Positions 8,235 through 17,796 of a stretch of DNA of 64,000 nucleotides are shown one piece after another. The stretch's first letter is position 1; each line of letters starts with the position of its first letter. Position numbers and translations under genes: made by a program. Origin of the DNA: JAXMHQ01 sp046346665 (GTDB lineage: Bacteria > Verrucomicrobiota > Verrucomicrobiia > Limisphaerales > JAXMHQ01); contig JAXMHQ010000013.1 of the NCBI GenBank assembly GCA_046346665.1, positions 1-64,000 on the forward strand, given 5' to 3'. The notes beneath the pieces were generated by a model, which saw nothing but the letters and a program-made list of their open reading frames with translations, made no database searches and was not told where the DNA came from.

Positions 8235-9440
8235 TCAAAGCCCCTGCGGAACTCCGAAGTGCTGCTGCAAAAACAGCGCGATGGATCCGCGCAAGCGGGG
8301 TTGCGTGGCCGGATCCGTGGGCTGAATGCGCGGCATGCTCAGCACCGGACAGCGGTTCCGGACAACCTCGATCAAAATCGGCTCCACCCGGTCCCACGCC
8401 TCGGTCACGTCGCCCGTGATCACAATGGCGTCCGGTGAAAACCCGCTGATCAACATCGCCAGCCCCAGCCCCAGGTAATGCGCCATCCGGTCCAGCGCCG
8501 CGCCCGCCCGCGCGTCCCCCTGCCGCGCCAGCCGCAGCAGGTCCGCAAACAACGGCGCCGCCGTCCGCTCCCCGCCGTTGCCATCCGCGGGAGGGCCCGA
8601 CTCGCAGTAATACCGGATGGCGGCCTGGTCGGAGGCATAGGCCTCCCAGCAGCCGCGGTTGCCGCAATTGCAGATCGGGCCGTCCTCGTTCAACGAGACG
8701 TGTCCGAACTCGCCCGCCATTCCTGTCGTGCCCCGCACGAGCTGCCCGTTCAGGATCATGCCCACGCCGATTCCCTCGGCCACGGTGACGGCGATGAGGT
8801 TGCGGATGCTTTCCGAGTGCCGGCCGCACCAGAGTTCGGCCAGGGCACAGGCGTTCGCCGCGTTTTCCACCGCCACCGGCAAGCCGGTCGCCTGCTCCAG
8901 CGGGCCTTTCAAATCCAGGTTCCTCCATTTCAGGTTGGGAGCAAACACCAGCCGGTGCGTCCGCTCGTCGATGCGCCCCGGCACGCTGATCCCAATGCCC
9001 TCGAAGGAAATCTCCGGGTGCGACTTCACCAGCTCGCTCACCCGGCGCGTCAGCCGGTTCACAAACTCCTCTGCGTTCCCATCCGTCGCCATGCTGCTTT
9101 GCGCCAGGAAACTCGTGTCCAGCCGCGCCAGCACAATCGTCGTGCCCATCGGACGGATGGTCACGCCCACGATCCCCGCCCGTTCCGCATTGAGGTGCAG
9201 AAAGGTCGGACGCCGCCCGCGCGGCAGGTGCCCGGCCGCGCCTTCCATCACCCAGCGTTCCGCGATGAGCTGTTCCGTGATCGCCGAAACCGTGCTGCGC
9301 TGCAGCCCCGAATGCCGCGCCAGGTCCGCCCGAGAAACCGGCTGGTGCTTCCGAATCAGGTTCAACACGATCCGGCGATTGATGTCGCGAGCGGTCTCGC
9401 TCGTCGCCACCCGGAAATTATTCAGATCGATCTTGCGCAT
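8235..9440 (-). CDS. ROK-family transcriptional repressor (NagC/XylR type)
   Basis: The 401-residue protein has an N-terminal winged helix (RRIVLNLIRKHQPVSRADLA followed by SGLQRSTVSAITEQL, residues 20-65). A ROK sugar-kinase-like domain follows, with the zinc/ROK signature GEFGHVSLNEDGPICNCGNR then GCWEAYAS. Regulators of this type bind DNA until a sugar or sugar phosphate docks in the ROK fold. It lies upstream of and on the same strand as the AraC-secreted protein-GH30 group, and divergent from the CE2-like esterase at 9589. The shared 148-base gap is therefore a plausible operator region. The effector is unknown; xylose or a glucose-type sugar is likely by family. The 238 bases between this gene and AraC hold the AraC promoter and no other gene. 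Confidence 0.92.
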   Translation of the reverse strand: MRKIDLNNFRVATSETARDINRRIVLNLIRKHQPVSRADLARHSGLQRSTVSAITEQLIAERWVMEGAAGHLPRGRRPTFLHLNAERAGIVGVTIRPMGTTIVLARLDTSFLAQSSMATDGNAEEFVNRLTRRVSELVKSHPEISFEGIGISVPGRIDERTHRLVFAPNLKWRNLDLKGPLEQATGLPVAVENAANACALAELWCGRHSESIRNLIAVTVAEGIGVGMILNGQLVRGTTGMAGEFGHVSLNEDGPICNCGNRGCWEAYASDQAAIRYYCESGPPADGNGGERTAAPLFADLLRLARQGDARAGAALDRMAHYLGLGLAMLISGFSPDAIVITGDVTEAWDRVEPILIEVVRNRCPVLSMPRIQPTDPATQPRLRGSIALFLQQHFGVPQGL

Positions 9441-9588
9441 TCAGGGTCGTTCCCGCCGCGCGGGCCCGTCCCAACGTACTAGCAGCAAATGAACCGCCGG
9501 GCAAAATCAAAACTGGCCCGGGGCGGGCCCGCGCGCGATGGCGGGAACGGGGATTGACCCGGTCGCGGCCGGATGTTTTTCTTATCCC

Positions 9589-10704
9589 ATGAGTTTGATC
9601 GCCGCCTTCCGCTGTTCCTGCCTTCTCACGGCCGCGCTGCTGCTCCCCGAAATTGCGCCGGCCGCTCCCGACTTCGCCGTTTCCACCAACACCCTCCCCG
9701 GCTTGCAGTCGGTCTCCGCCGACAACCCGGCGTTCCGATACGAGGGGCGCTTCGACATGAAAGATCCCGCCGCGCCGGTCGTCGTGTGGCAGGCCAGCCG
9801 CATCGCGGTCGATTTCACCGGGCCGCGACTGGTCCTGCTGTTCGACCGGCTCGACGGGGAATGCCACTTCAACGCGGCGATCGACGGCACCAATCATCTG
9901 CTTTCGCTGCGCGACCCGGCGGTCCGCGCCTATGAGCTCCAGCCTCCGCCCGGGCCCGGCGCGCACCGCCTTGTGCTGTTCAAACGCAGTGAGGCAGCCG
10001 CAGGCTATGCCGCGTTTCTCGGAATCGAAATCGCCCCGGACGCCAGGGTGTCGCCGCCCGCGCAGGCTGTTCCCCCGTTCCGAATGATGTTTTTCGGCGA
10101 TTCCATCACCGCGGGCGCCTGCAATGAGGATGGTGCGCAGGACCAGTGGAAGGACCGCTCGACGCACAACAACGCGCTGAGCTACGGCGCGATGACCGCC
10201 GAGGCGTTTCACGCGGATTACCGGAACATCGCCGTCAGCGGCATGGGCGTCTCCACCGGCTGGGTCGGGGTGCGCGCCATCGAAATGTGGAACAAACTCT
10301 ACCCGAAAGCCGATTCCGCCCCCGCCAACCTTGAATCCTGGAAACCGCAGGTGCTGTTCATCAACCTGGGTGAAAACGACAACTCCTTCACCAGCGCCAA
10401 ACACCAGCCGTTCCCCCCGACGTTCACGGAAAATTACGTTGCTCTCGTCCGCGCGTTCCGCGCCGCCTGGCCCGACAGCCAAGTCGTCCTGCTCCGCGGC
10501 GGAATGTTCGGCGGATCCCAGAGCGCCGCGCTTCGCGAAGCGTGGCAGAAAGTGATCGACAAACTCGAGCCCGGCGACCCGCGGATCCATCATTTCGCTT
10601 TCCAACATTGGTCCGGCAATCACCCGCGCGTCGCCGACGATCGCGCGATGGCGGATGAGCTGATCGCGTGGCTTCGCACACAGCCATTCATGCCGCGCGA
10701 CTGA
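9589..10704 (+). CDS. Secreted SGNH esterase, CE2-like (acetyl-xylan esterase type)
   Basis: ATG 9589 is chosen because it begins a signal peptide (MSLIAAFRCS ... LPEIAPAA); the open frame extends to 9538 without support. Residues 30-150 form a beta-rich jelly-roll and the rest is an SGNH hydrolase, the two-domain plan of CE2 carbohydrate esterases. The nucleophile is Ser172 in FFGDSITAG, block III is GEND (Asn263), and the catalytic His345 is in SGNHPRVADDRAMA. CE2 enzymes remove acetyl groups from xylan or mannan. It is divergent from the ROK regulator and close to GH30, so it fits deacetylation of xylan. Substrate is inferred. Confidence 0.82.
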   Translation: MSLIAAFRCSCLLTAALLLPEIAPAAPDFAVSTNTLPGLQSVSADNPAFRYEGRFDMKDPAAPVVVWQASRIAVDFTGPRLVLLFDRLDGECHFNAAIDGTNHLLSLRDPAVRAYELQPPPGPGAHRLVLFKRSEAAAGYAAFLGIEIAPDARVSPPAQAVPPFRMMFFGDSITAGACNEDGAQDQWKDRSTHNNALSYGAMTAEAFHADYRNIAVSGMGVSTGWVGVRAIEMWNKLYPKADSAPANLESWKPQVLFINLGENDNSFTSAKHQPFPPTFTENYVALVRAFRAAWPDSQVVLLRGGMFGGSQSAALREAWQKVIDKLEPGDPRIHHFAFQHWSGNHPRVADDRAMADELIAWLRTQPFMPRD

Positions 10705-10943
10705 TCCGGCAACTTCGAATCGCGGGAACTTGTCCAGTTGCTGGGCAAGATACCAGGTGATCTTTCTGTCGATGCTGCCGCCGTAAAACGTCACAATCGG
10801 CGCCATTGCGAATATTAACCACTGGATTTCAGATAGTTACCAGAATATCACCCAGGATCGGCAGGCAACGGAGGTTTGGACGCGGTTTTTTGTTCCCTGT
10901 TGGGTGTGCAAGTTGCTGTAGCACCCTCGCCTAAACGACCTTT

Positions 10944-12311
10944 ATGAACAAGAACCGACGCATCCTGGTCATTGACGACAATCCGTCCATTCACAAGGAT
11001 TTTCGGAATATCCTGGCGCCCAAACACGAGGAGGACGGGCACCTGGAAAACATGGAAGCCGCGTTGTTCGGGGAGAAGACGGATAAAGCTCCGGTGGTTG
11101 AATTTGAAGTGGACTGCGCCTCCCAGGGCCAGGAGGGCTACGCCAAGGTCATCGAAGCCGCCAAAGCCGGTCGGCCTTACGCGACCGCGTTCGTCGACGT
11201 CCGCATGCCGCCGGGCTGGGACGGCATCGAAACCGTCGAACGGATCTGGGCCGAATACCGCGATCTCCAGGTCGTCATCTGCACCGCCTACTCGGATTAT
11301 TCCTGGGATAAAATCATGAAGCGGCTGGGGCACTCGGACCAGTTGCTGATTTTGAAAAAGCCCTTCGACAACATCGAAGTCATGCAGGTCGCCCTCGCGC
11401 TCACGGAAAAATGGCACCTCACCGCCCAGGCCCGCGCGCACATCGAAGAGGTTGAGAAGAAAGTCGTCGAACGCACCCGCGAGCTTCAGGAATTCGCCTA
11501 CGGCGTCTCCCACGATCTCCAGGAACCGCTCCGCAAAGTCATGGCGTTCGGCGATCGCCTCCGCGAAAAATGCCAGGGCCAGCTCGACGAGGACGGACTC
11601 GATTACCTCAAGCGCATGCAGGACGCCGCCGGACGGATGCGCAATCTCATCAACGACCTGCTCGCCCTCTCCCGCGTCACCACCCAGGCCAAACCGTCCG
11701 TCCAGGTCAACCTCAATACGCTGGCCGCCGAGGTTCTTTCCGACCTCGAAATCCTCGTCGAAAAAGTCGGCGGCAAGGTGAACGTCGGACCGCTCCCGAC
11801 CATCATGGCCGATCCCACCCAGATGCGGCAGCTCTTCCAGAATCTTATCGGCAACGCGCTGAAATTCCGGAAAAAAGACGTCGCGCCGGTCATCCGGATC
11901 GAGGCGGAAGCCCAGCCGGAGACCGCGTCGGCCGAGAAAACCGGCCGGATCTGGCAGTTTAAATTCCAGGACAACGGCATCGGGTTCGACGCAAAATATC
12001 GCGAGAAAATTTTCGAAGTCTTCCAGCGCCTGCACAGCCGCAGCGAATACGAAGGCTCCGGCATCGGGCTGTCGCTCTGCCGCAAGATCGTCTCGCGCCA
12101 CGGCGGCAGCATCGCCGCCGAAAGTGTCCAGGGCGAAGGCGCCACGTTCATCATCTGCCTCCCCGAACGCCACGGCGAAGCCCCGTCGGATGCCGCCAAG
12201 GCCGACGCCGCCACCCCCAAAGCCCAGCCCGCCACCACCGAAACCAGCACCACCCCGGCCCCGGAAAAATCCGCCATCATCGAAAAGCCGGTCCCGGCGG
12301 AATTGGTGTAA
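10944..12311 (+). CDS. Response regulator-histidine kinase hybrid
   Basis: The 455-residue cytoplasmic protein begins with a receiver domain (RILVIDDNPSIH; acceptor Asp in TAFVDVRMPPGWDG; conserved Lys in ILKKPFDN, residues 1-150). A coiled-coil linker leads into HisKA (ELQEFAYGVSHDLQEPLRK, the bacteriophytochrome-like kinase type, near 180-200). The HATPase domain follows, with NLIGNALKF, DNGIGFD and GSGIGLSLC. The last 50 residues are Ala/Pro/Thr-rich and disordered. The receiver first, kinase second order means an upstream kinase should phosphorylate it; none is adjacent. The 239 bases before it (10705-10943) contain no gene that I can support. Confidence 0.88.
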   Translation: MNKNRRILVIDDNPSIHKDFRNILAPKHEEDGHLENMEAALFGEKTDKAPVVEFEVDCASQGQEGYAKVIEAAKAGRPYATAFVDVRMPPGWDGIETVERIWAEYRDLQVVICTAYSDYSWDKIMKRLGHSDQLLILKKPFDNIEVMQVALALTEKWHLTAQARAHIEEVEKKVVERTRELQEFAYGVSHDLQEPLRKVMAFGDRLREKCQGQLDEDGLDYLKRMQDAAGRMRNLINDLLALSRVTTQAKPSVQVNLNTLAAEVLSDLEILVEKVGGKVNVGPLPTIMADPTQMRQLFQNLIGNALKFRKKDVAPVIRIEAEAQPETASAEKTGRIWQFKFQDNGIGFDAKYREKIFEVFQRLHSRSEYEGSGIGLSLCRKIVSRHGGSIAAESVQGEGATFIICLPERHGEAPSDAAKADAATPKAQPATTETSTTPAPEKSAIIEKPVPAELV

Positions 12312-12320
12312 TCGCGATAA

Positions 12321-12434
12321 GGTGGGGCGAGACTCCGTCGAGCCCCGGCAAATCAAGGAAGAATGCGGAACCGCAATCTCACGATTGCGGCTACGGCCAT
12401 CCAATAATCCAACAATCCATCAATCCATTTATCC
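12321..12434. repeat. Composite of three intergenic repeat families
   Basis: Three repeat types are stacked between convergent genes. A GGGGCGAGACTCCGTCGAG copy lies at 12321-12345. A palindrome CCGCAATCTCACGATTGCGG with a CTACGG tail lies at 12371-12396. An unpaired arm of AATCC/ATCCA units lies at 12397-12434. Each also occurs elsewhere in the window. Confidence 0.75.
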
Positions 12435-12442
12435 CTCTGCCT

Positions 12443-13405
12443 CTACCCCCTGCGCCATTCCTTCCGCGGCGGTTCCGGCAACCCCTGCGCCCGCAGCGCC
12501 GTCCGGAAATGCATCTTCGCCACCTTGGACAGGTTCTCCACGCCGTGCTTCGCGATGAATTCCTTCGCGGCCAAATCCACGGCCGCTGAGGCGCCCTTCG
12601 GAAATTTCATCCCGAATTCCTTTTCCATCTTGCCCAGCCGCGTCACGAATTCGTGCCGCGCCAGGATCGACGCCGCCGCCACCGCGATGTCCTCTTCGGC
12701 CTTGTGCCGCTGAACGAGCTCGATCTCGCGGCCCAGCGACATCAGCGCCTTGGCCACGGTTTCCTTCTTCGACGCAAACTGGTCGCTGATGGCGCGGACC
12801 GGCGGCGGCTGCATCCGGTGCCGCTGGCCCATGAGATTTTCAATCACGCGCGCGTGGCCCCACGCCAGCAGCGTGTTCACGCTCCGCATTTTGCCGTAAA
12901 GCCGGTTGTAAGCTTCGTTCCCCACCGGCACAACCGACGTCACACAACCCGGCGTGTCCCGGATCAACTCCGCCAGCTCGGCGATTTTTTTGTCGCTGGA
13001 AATGTTCTTTGAATCCCGGATCCCGGCGTCCTTCCAGGCGGCGATCACGGATTCGTTCACATAGGCGCCAGCGATGCAGAGCGGGCCGAAGAAGTCGCCC
13101 TTGCCGCTTTCGTCCACGCCGAAGCGAGGCAGCAGCAGGTCCGGATTCAGGACCGCTTCGTAGCCGAGGCGCGCTTCCTTGAGGATCTGCGGTTCCAGCA
13201 GGAACTCGATGAATTCCTGCGTGCCCTTGCCCTGCACGACCAGCTTGCCGCTTTCGTAGAAGACGATGTTGACCTTGTCCTTCTCAGCCGCGAACCGCGC
13301 GTACGGCACCTCGCGGAACCTCCAGCCCTGGTCCACCGCCAGCTTCCGAAGCTCCGCCGCCTGGTCGTCGGTCAGTTTGCACGTATGAGATGTCCGCGGA
13401 TTCAC
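12443..13405 (-). CDS. rnhC: Ribonuclease HIII
   Basis: The 320-residue protein has the two-part structure of RNase HIII. An N-terminal TBP-like substrate-binding domain (residues 1-90, VNIVFYESGKLVVQGKG) precedes the RNase H fold. The catalytic start is DESGKGDFFGPL with Asp98-Glu99; the GKGD variant separates HIII from HII. Further conserved parts are DSKNISS and AAASILARHEFV. It removes RNA from RNA-DNA hybrids in the cytoplasm. The 414 bases upstream (13406-13819) hold a long inverted repeat and no convincing gene. Confidence 0.94.
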   Translation of the reverse strand: MNPRTSHTCKLTDDQAAELRKLAVDQGWRFREVPYARFAAEKDKVNIVFYESGKLVVQGKGTQEFIEFLLEPQILKEARLGYEAVLNPDLLLPRFGVDESGKGDFFGPLCIAGAYVNESVIAAWKDAGIRDSKNISSDKKIAELAELIRDTPGCVTSVVPVGNEAYNRLYGKMRSVNTLLAWGHARVIENLMGQRHRMQPPPVRAISDQFASKKETVAKALMSLGREIELVQRHKAEEDIAVAAASILARHEFVTRLGKMEKEFGMKFPKGASAAVDLAAKEFIAKHGVENLSKVAKMHFRTALRAQGLPEPPRKEWRRG

Positions 13406-13556
13406 GCGCCTTATTTAGCCGCAAAAAGGTGCAAAAGACACAAAAAGTTGATGGCGCCAATCCTTTCAAGGCCTGAAAGGGCGATACACGATAACCCCGG
13501 ACAAAGCGAGCCCTTGCGAGCGCCACGGGTGCGATTCGAAATGAGGGGCAATTCCC

Positions 13557-13682
13557 GGAGCGCGGCTGTATCCGAAGGATCAGCAGCAGGGACGTGGCAG
13601 ATGCGAAGGCGTTTGAGAAGACAGGGAGCGTTGGAATATCGAACATTTCTGCGGCTGGTCCTGGCGGACACAGCCGCGCTCC
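13557..13682. repeat. Long inverted-repeat element with 33-34 base arms
   Basis: The left arm is GGAGCGCGGCTGTATCCG and onward (13557-13589). The right arm (13649-13682) is its near reverse complement, ending CACAGCCGCGCTCC, with a spacer of about 59 bases. The transcript could fold into a large hairpin. No open frame within it looks like protein. I recall similar spacer text from other Verrucomicrobiota intergenic regions; a search would be needed to confirm. Confidence 0.7.
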
Positions 13683-13819
13683 TGACCCTCGCCGTAAATC
13701 GCACCCGAGCGCCACCCGGGGGTTGAATTTTGACCCGCGTGAGACCATATTCAGCCGATCAATCCCTGCCGCCCGCGGGGCATTTAAGACATTTCAGCCC
13801 ATTTCCGAAATCCTGCGCG

Positions 13820-16800
13820 ATGACTGTGAAGCATCTCCTCTTAAGTTTTGTCGTCTTTGCAGCCGCCGCGGTCGCCCAGGCCACCAATGTCCCGCCGGGC
13901 CTCACCGGATTGTGGCTGTTCCAAACCGACGCGACCAAATTCAATGGGACCGTCGGCGGAAACCTCTATTCCTACGAGGGCGATTCCGGCAACAGCGCCT
14001 GGTACGCGGGGCCATGGACCGCCATCGGCACGGACGCAAATCCCAGCCTCTATTCCGACAACGGCGTCATCCAGGATCGCAGTTGGGATTATCTCCAGGT
14101 TCCTCACGGCATTTCCCCTAACGGCGGCGGCGCTTACGTCAATAATTACACCGTAATGATTGACTATCAGCAGAACCAGGCCGGCGCCTTCAACAGCCTG
14201 TTCCAGACCGCGAGCGATCCGCATGGCAATGACGGCGATCTGTTTATCATCGGCGGCGGCGCAGGAAGCACCATCGGCTGCGGCGCCCTCGGCTATTCAA
14301 GCCTCACCTTCGACGCGTCCCAATGGCATCGCATCGTCTGGTCCGTCAACAACAGCAGCTCCTTCAAAGTGTACGTCGACGGCACCCTGTTCCTCAGCGC
14401 CCCGGGCCAGGGCGTCGATGGACGCTACTCGCTCAACCCGACTTTCTATCTTTCCGCGGACAATAACTGGGAGGACATGTGGGGCCTGTTCGGAACGGTC
14501 GCGGTCTGGGATCATGCCCTGTCCGCTTCCGAAGTGGCGGGACTGGGAGGCGTGGGCACGGCGCTGACGTTGGCAATTCCCACATCGTCTCTCACCAACA
14601 ACCTCATTTTTTACGCCCCGTTTTCGAATTCATTGAACGACGTTCAAGGCGGCGGCATCGGGGTCGGGGCGGGCGGCGCGGCGGTGCAGCCGTCCGGCGG
14701 CGTCAGCGGCGGCTACCTGAAACTCACCAACAACGCCACCCGCGCCGAGCAATACGTCTCCTACACGGATCCGACGCCGAGTGTCGGCGATTTTTCGTTC
14801 CAGGTCTGGGTGCGTTCCCTCGATCCCAGGAATGGCCAGGCACTCGGCGACAACCCGATCGCCGCCAACAAGGATTGGAATTCCGGAGCCAATGTCGGCT
14901 GGATCCTGGCCCAGGAAATCGATCCCGCCAGCGCCAGTGAATTCCAATGGAACATGAATACCGCCGGCGGCACGCGCAAAGACTTCGATCCGCAGCCAAG
15001 CGCCAATGCCGTCGTCTTTGACGGCAACTGGCACCAGATCGTGATGACCCTGCAACGAAGCGGCACCGCGGTCTTTTACCGGGACGGAATCCTGGTCGCC
15101 TCTGTTGCCATCGCCGCCAACATCGGCCAAAGCCTTCGCCCATCGCTCGACGCGTGGGTGACCAATCACATTCTCGCGCTTGGACAGGACGCGACGTTGC
15201 GCTGCGACCACGCGAGTGGCACGGCGATTTCAAGTTTCAACGGCGACCTGGACGAAGTCGCCATGTGGAGCCGTGTGCTGAGTGCGTCGGATGTGTTGAA
15301 CGCCTACATGAAAGGCGCCGGCGGCCTGGGCCTGGGCGCGCCGCTGCCGGTTTCGTTCGTCCAGCAACCGCAAGGCGGCACCCGCGTTGCCGGAGACGGA
15401 TTCCTGCTCTCCTGCGCCGTCGCCGGCGACCCTGCCCCCGCGCTGCAATGGTTCCACCAGGGCGCCCCTCTCGCCGGGGCCACCAGCAGCCAGTTCCTGC
15501 TCACCAACCTCGACCCCACCAACAGCGGCGAATACACCGTGGTCGCTACCGGCGGCGGCCTGAGCCTCACCAGCAACCCGGCCCAACTCATCGTTCAACC
15601 CGACACCAACGTCACCCACACCATCGCCGACGTGCGGCATGTCGTGATCTTCATGCAGGAAAACCGGTCGTTCGACCAATACTTCGGATCCTTCCCGGGC
15701 GTGTGCGGATTCAATGACCGCAATGCGCTGCGGTTCCAGAACGGGAAAACCGATTTCTACCAGCCGCAAGGCGGCGGTTACGTCCTGCCATTTCCCGTTT
15801 CCTACCAGTGCCTGGAAGACCTGGACCACGGCTGGGGAACGGGGCATGCCGCGTGGAATTCGGGCAGGTGGGACAGCTGGATCGCCGCCAAGGGCACGAC
15901 CACCATGAGTTATTACACGCGATCCAGCCTGCCGTTTCACTACGCCCTGGCCGAAGCCTTTACCCTTTGCGACCATTACCATTGCTCCGTGATGGGGCCG
16001 TCCGATCCCAACCGGCTCTATCTCTGGACGGCGACAATCGATCCGAACGGCACGGGCGGCGGGCCGGCGATCGACAACAGCGAACCGGGTTTCACCTGGA
16101 CGACCTACCCCGAGCGACTGCAGAACGCCGGCATCAACTGGAAGGTGTACCAGGAAACCGACAATTATGACGACAACGCCCTCGCGTGGTTCGTCCAGTA
16201 TCGAAACGCCGCCCCGGGAAATCCGCTCTACGACAATGGCATGGCGACCGTGCCGGACCTGGTCGCCGCGTTCAAAAAGGATGTGACCAACGGAACCTTG
16301 CCGCGCGTGTCCTGGATTATCGCAAAAACCGCCGACTCCGAACACCCTCCTTACTCGCCGGCAAATGGCGCCGTGTTAACCCGGCAACTCCTCGATGCGC
16401 TCCACTCGAATCCCGCGATTTACAATTCCACCGTCTTCATGCTGACCTGGGACGAAAACGACGGATTCTTCGACCATGTCCCCCCGCCGGTCCCGCCGCC
16501 GGGCACTCCCGATGAATTCGTCGGCGGCCTGCCCGTCGGGCTGGGCGCCCGCGTGCCGATGCTTTTGATCTCGCCATGGAGCCGCGGCGGCTACGTTTGC
16601 TCGCAGGTGTTCGATCATTCCTCGACCATCCGGTTCCTCGAAACATGGACCGGCGTTCAGGAACCGAACATCAGCGCCTGGCGGCGGCAGGTGTGCGGCG
16701 ACCTCACCGCGGCATTCGACTTCAAGAATCCGAACACGAATTATCCCAGCCTGCCGGCCGTCACGGGCGTGACATGTTCGAGCGGCACCACCCCGGCCGT

Positions 16801-17596
16801 GCCGTCCCCGCAATCGTTCCCGGCGCAGGAAACCGGGTGGACCATCCCGCGCCCGCTGCCCTACCAGCCCAACGCTGCGTCCTCCGCCGACTGCGGTTCG
16901 GGCCGATTGTTCATCACCCTCACCAACAGCGGCGACGCCTCCGTGCATTTCGCCATTTACGCCAACGCGTATCGATCCGACGGCCCGTGGCCCTACGACG
17001 TGGCCCCAAACACTGCGGCGTGGGATTCCTTCGATGTCACCGCCGCCGGCGGCTCCTACGACCTGGCCTGCTACGGTCCGAATGGATTTCAGCGGCGCTT
17101 CGCGGGGAACATCAACGCGGATTGCGGCGCGGTTGAAGTGACCTCGAGTTTCGACGATCGCGGTCTGACGCTGGCCCTGCGGAATTCGACCGCATCGGCA
17201 GTCGGATTTATCCTAACCAACAGCTATGTCAACGGCGCCTCCTGGACCGAGAACGTCGCCGCCGGCAGCACCGGGACGGTGACGGTTCCGGCGCTCGTGG
17301 ATAACAACGGCTGGTATGATGTCACGGTGACCTTGACCGGCAACGCGGCGTTCCTGCGCCGGCTGGCGGGCCACATTGAAACCGTGACCCCGAGCATGGC
17401 GGCGGCGGTTTCCGGAGGCAACACGGTCCTGACCTATCCCGACTGGGCAAATGGTTATATGCTCGAAGGCACCACAAACCTCGCGTCAGGTTCATGGTCG
17501 GCCGTCAATGCCGCGCCCATTATCTTCAGCAACAAAACCGTCGTCACGCTGCCTGCCCCCACAAACGATTCGATGTACTTCCGCCTGCGGCATTGA
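13820..17596 (+). CDS. Secreted phospholipase C-type phosphoesterase with LamG and Ig modules
   Basis: ATG 13820 starts a signal peptide (MTVKHLLLSFVVFAAAAVAQA). Two LamG-like beta-sandwiches follow (about residues 105-245 and 260-495), then an Ig-like domain (about 507-595, QQPQGGTRVAGDGF). The catalytic phosphoesterase domain spans about 600-980, opening with HVVIFMQENRSFDQYFGSFP and containing MGPSDPNRLYLW, LTWDENDGFFDHV and FDHSSTIRFLE. Two DUF756-type domains typical of bacterial phospholipase C complete the core, and the last 60 residues are a TNLASGSW ... MYFRLRH tail. The core matches non-haemolytic phospholipase C and acid phosphatases, which release phosphate or phospho-headgroups outside the cell. 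The LamG and Ig front is unusual and may tether it to polysaccharide or surfaces. Confidence 0.88.
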   Translation: MTVKHLLLSFVVFAAAAVAQATNVPPGLTGLWLFQTDATKFNGTVGGNLYSYEGDSGNSAWYAGPWTAIGTDANPSLYSDNGVIQDRSWDYLQVPHGISPNGGGAYVNNYTVMIDYQQNQAGAFNSLFQTASDPHGNDGDLFIIGGGAGSTIGCGALGYSSLTFDASQWHRIVWSVNNSSSFKVYVDGTLFLSAPGQGVDGRYSLNPTFYLSADNNWEDMWGLFGTVAVWDHALSASEVAGLGGVGTALTLAIPTSSLTNNLIFYAPFSNSLNDVQGGGIGVGAGGAAVQPSGGVSGGYLKLTNNATRAEQYVSYTDPTPSVGDFSFQVWVRSLDPRNGQALGDNPIAANKDWNSGANVGWILAQEIDPASASEFQWNMNTAGGTRKDFDPQPSANAVVFDGNWHQIVMTLQRSGTAVFYRDGILVASVAIAANIGQSLRPSLDAWVTNHILALGQDATLRCDHASGTAISSFNGDLDEVAMWSRVLSASDVLNAYMKGAGGLGLGAPLPVSFVQQPQGGTRVAGDGFLLSCAVAGDPAPALQWFHQGAPLAGATSSQFLLTNLDPTNSGEYTVVATGGGLSLTSNPAQLIVQPDTNVTHTIADVRHVVIFMQENRSFDQYFGSFPGVCGFNDRNALRFQNGKTDFYQPQGGGYVLPFPVSYQCLEDLDHGWGTGHAAWNSGRWDSWIAAKGTTTMSYYTRSSLPFHYALAEAFTLCDHYHCSVMGPSDPNRLYLWTATIDPNGTGGGPAIDNSEPGFTWTTYPERLQNAGINWKVYQETDNYDDNALAWFVQYRNAAPGNPLYDNGMATVPDLVAAFKKDVTNGTLPRVSWIIAKTADSEHPPYSPANGAVLTRQLLDALHSNPAIYNSTVFMLTWDENDGFFDHVPPPVPPPGTPDEFVGGLPVGLGARVPMLLISPWSRGGYVCSQVFDHSSTIRFLETWTGVQEPNISAWRRQVCGDLTAAFDFKNPNTNYPSLPAVTGVTCSSGTTPAVPSPQSFPAQETGWTIPRPLPYQPNAASSADCGSGRLFITLTNSGDASVHFAIYANAYRSDGPWPYDVAPNTAAWDSFDVTAAGGSYDLACYGPNGFQRRFAGNINADCGAVEVTSSFDDRGLTLALRNSTASAVGFILTNSYVNGASWTENVAAGSTGTVTVPALVDNNGWYDVTVTLTGNAAFLRRLAGHIETVTPSMAAAVSGGNTVLTYPDWANGYMLEGTTNLASGSWSAVNAAPIIFSNKTVVTLPAPTNDSMYFRLRH

Positions 17597-17600
17597 ACAC

Positions 17601-17642
17601 GGTGGGGCGAGACTCCGTCGAGCCCTGTCGGTCTGGTGTCGC
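17601..17642. repeat. GGGGCGAGACTCC-family repeat
   Basis: It starts five bases after the phospholipase stop with the 25-base core also seen at 12321, 22088, 35162 and 58422. The flank TCTGGTGTCGCC resembles the TTGGGGTCGCC that follows the 35162 copy. The remaining 154 bases before mutY show no gene. Confidence 0.75.
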
Positions 17643-17796
17643 CAAAGCATGCTTCTGGGATCCAAGGTGTTATGCGAAATAAAGGGTCAAAAAACGGGCT
17701 ATGGAGCGATTTTGGCGGCCATTTTCGCGTCCATAGGTGCCCTTTTCAAGGTTCCGCGGCTTGCTCCGGAAGGTTTTCTGCCGGAGTCTGGCGGTC

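Noticed and set aside
10707..10806. Minus-strand peptide beginning MAPIVTFYGGSIDRKITWYL just after the CE2-like gene
   Set aside because: The first 30 residues look protein-like, but the frame then runs antisense through the esterase. Too short to support as a gene; it may be a relic.
13284..13748. Minus-strand frame of 154 codons upstream of rnhC
   Set aside because: It reads through the inverted repeat at 13557-13682 and has no conserved features; likely translated intergenic repeat.
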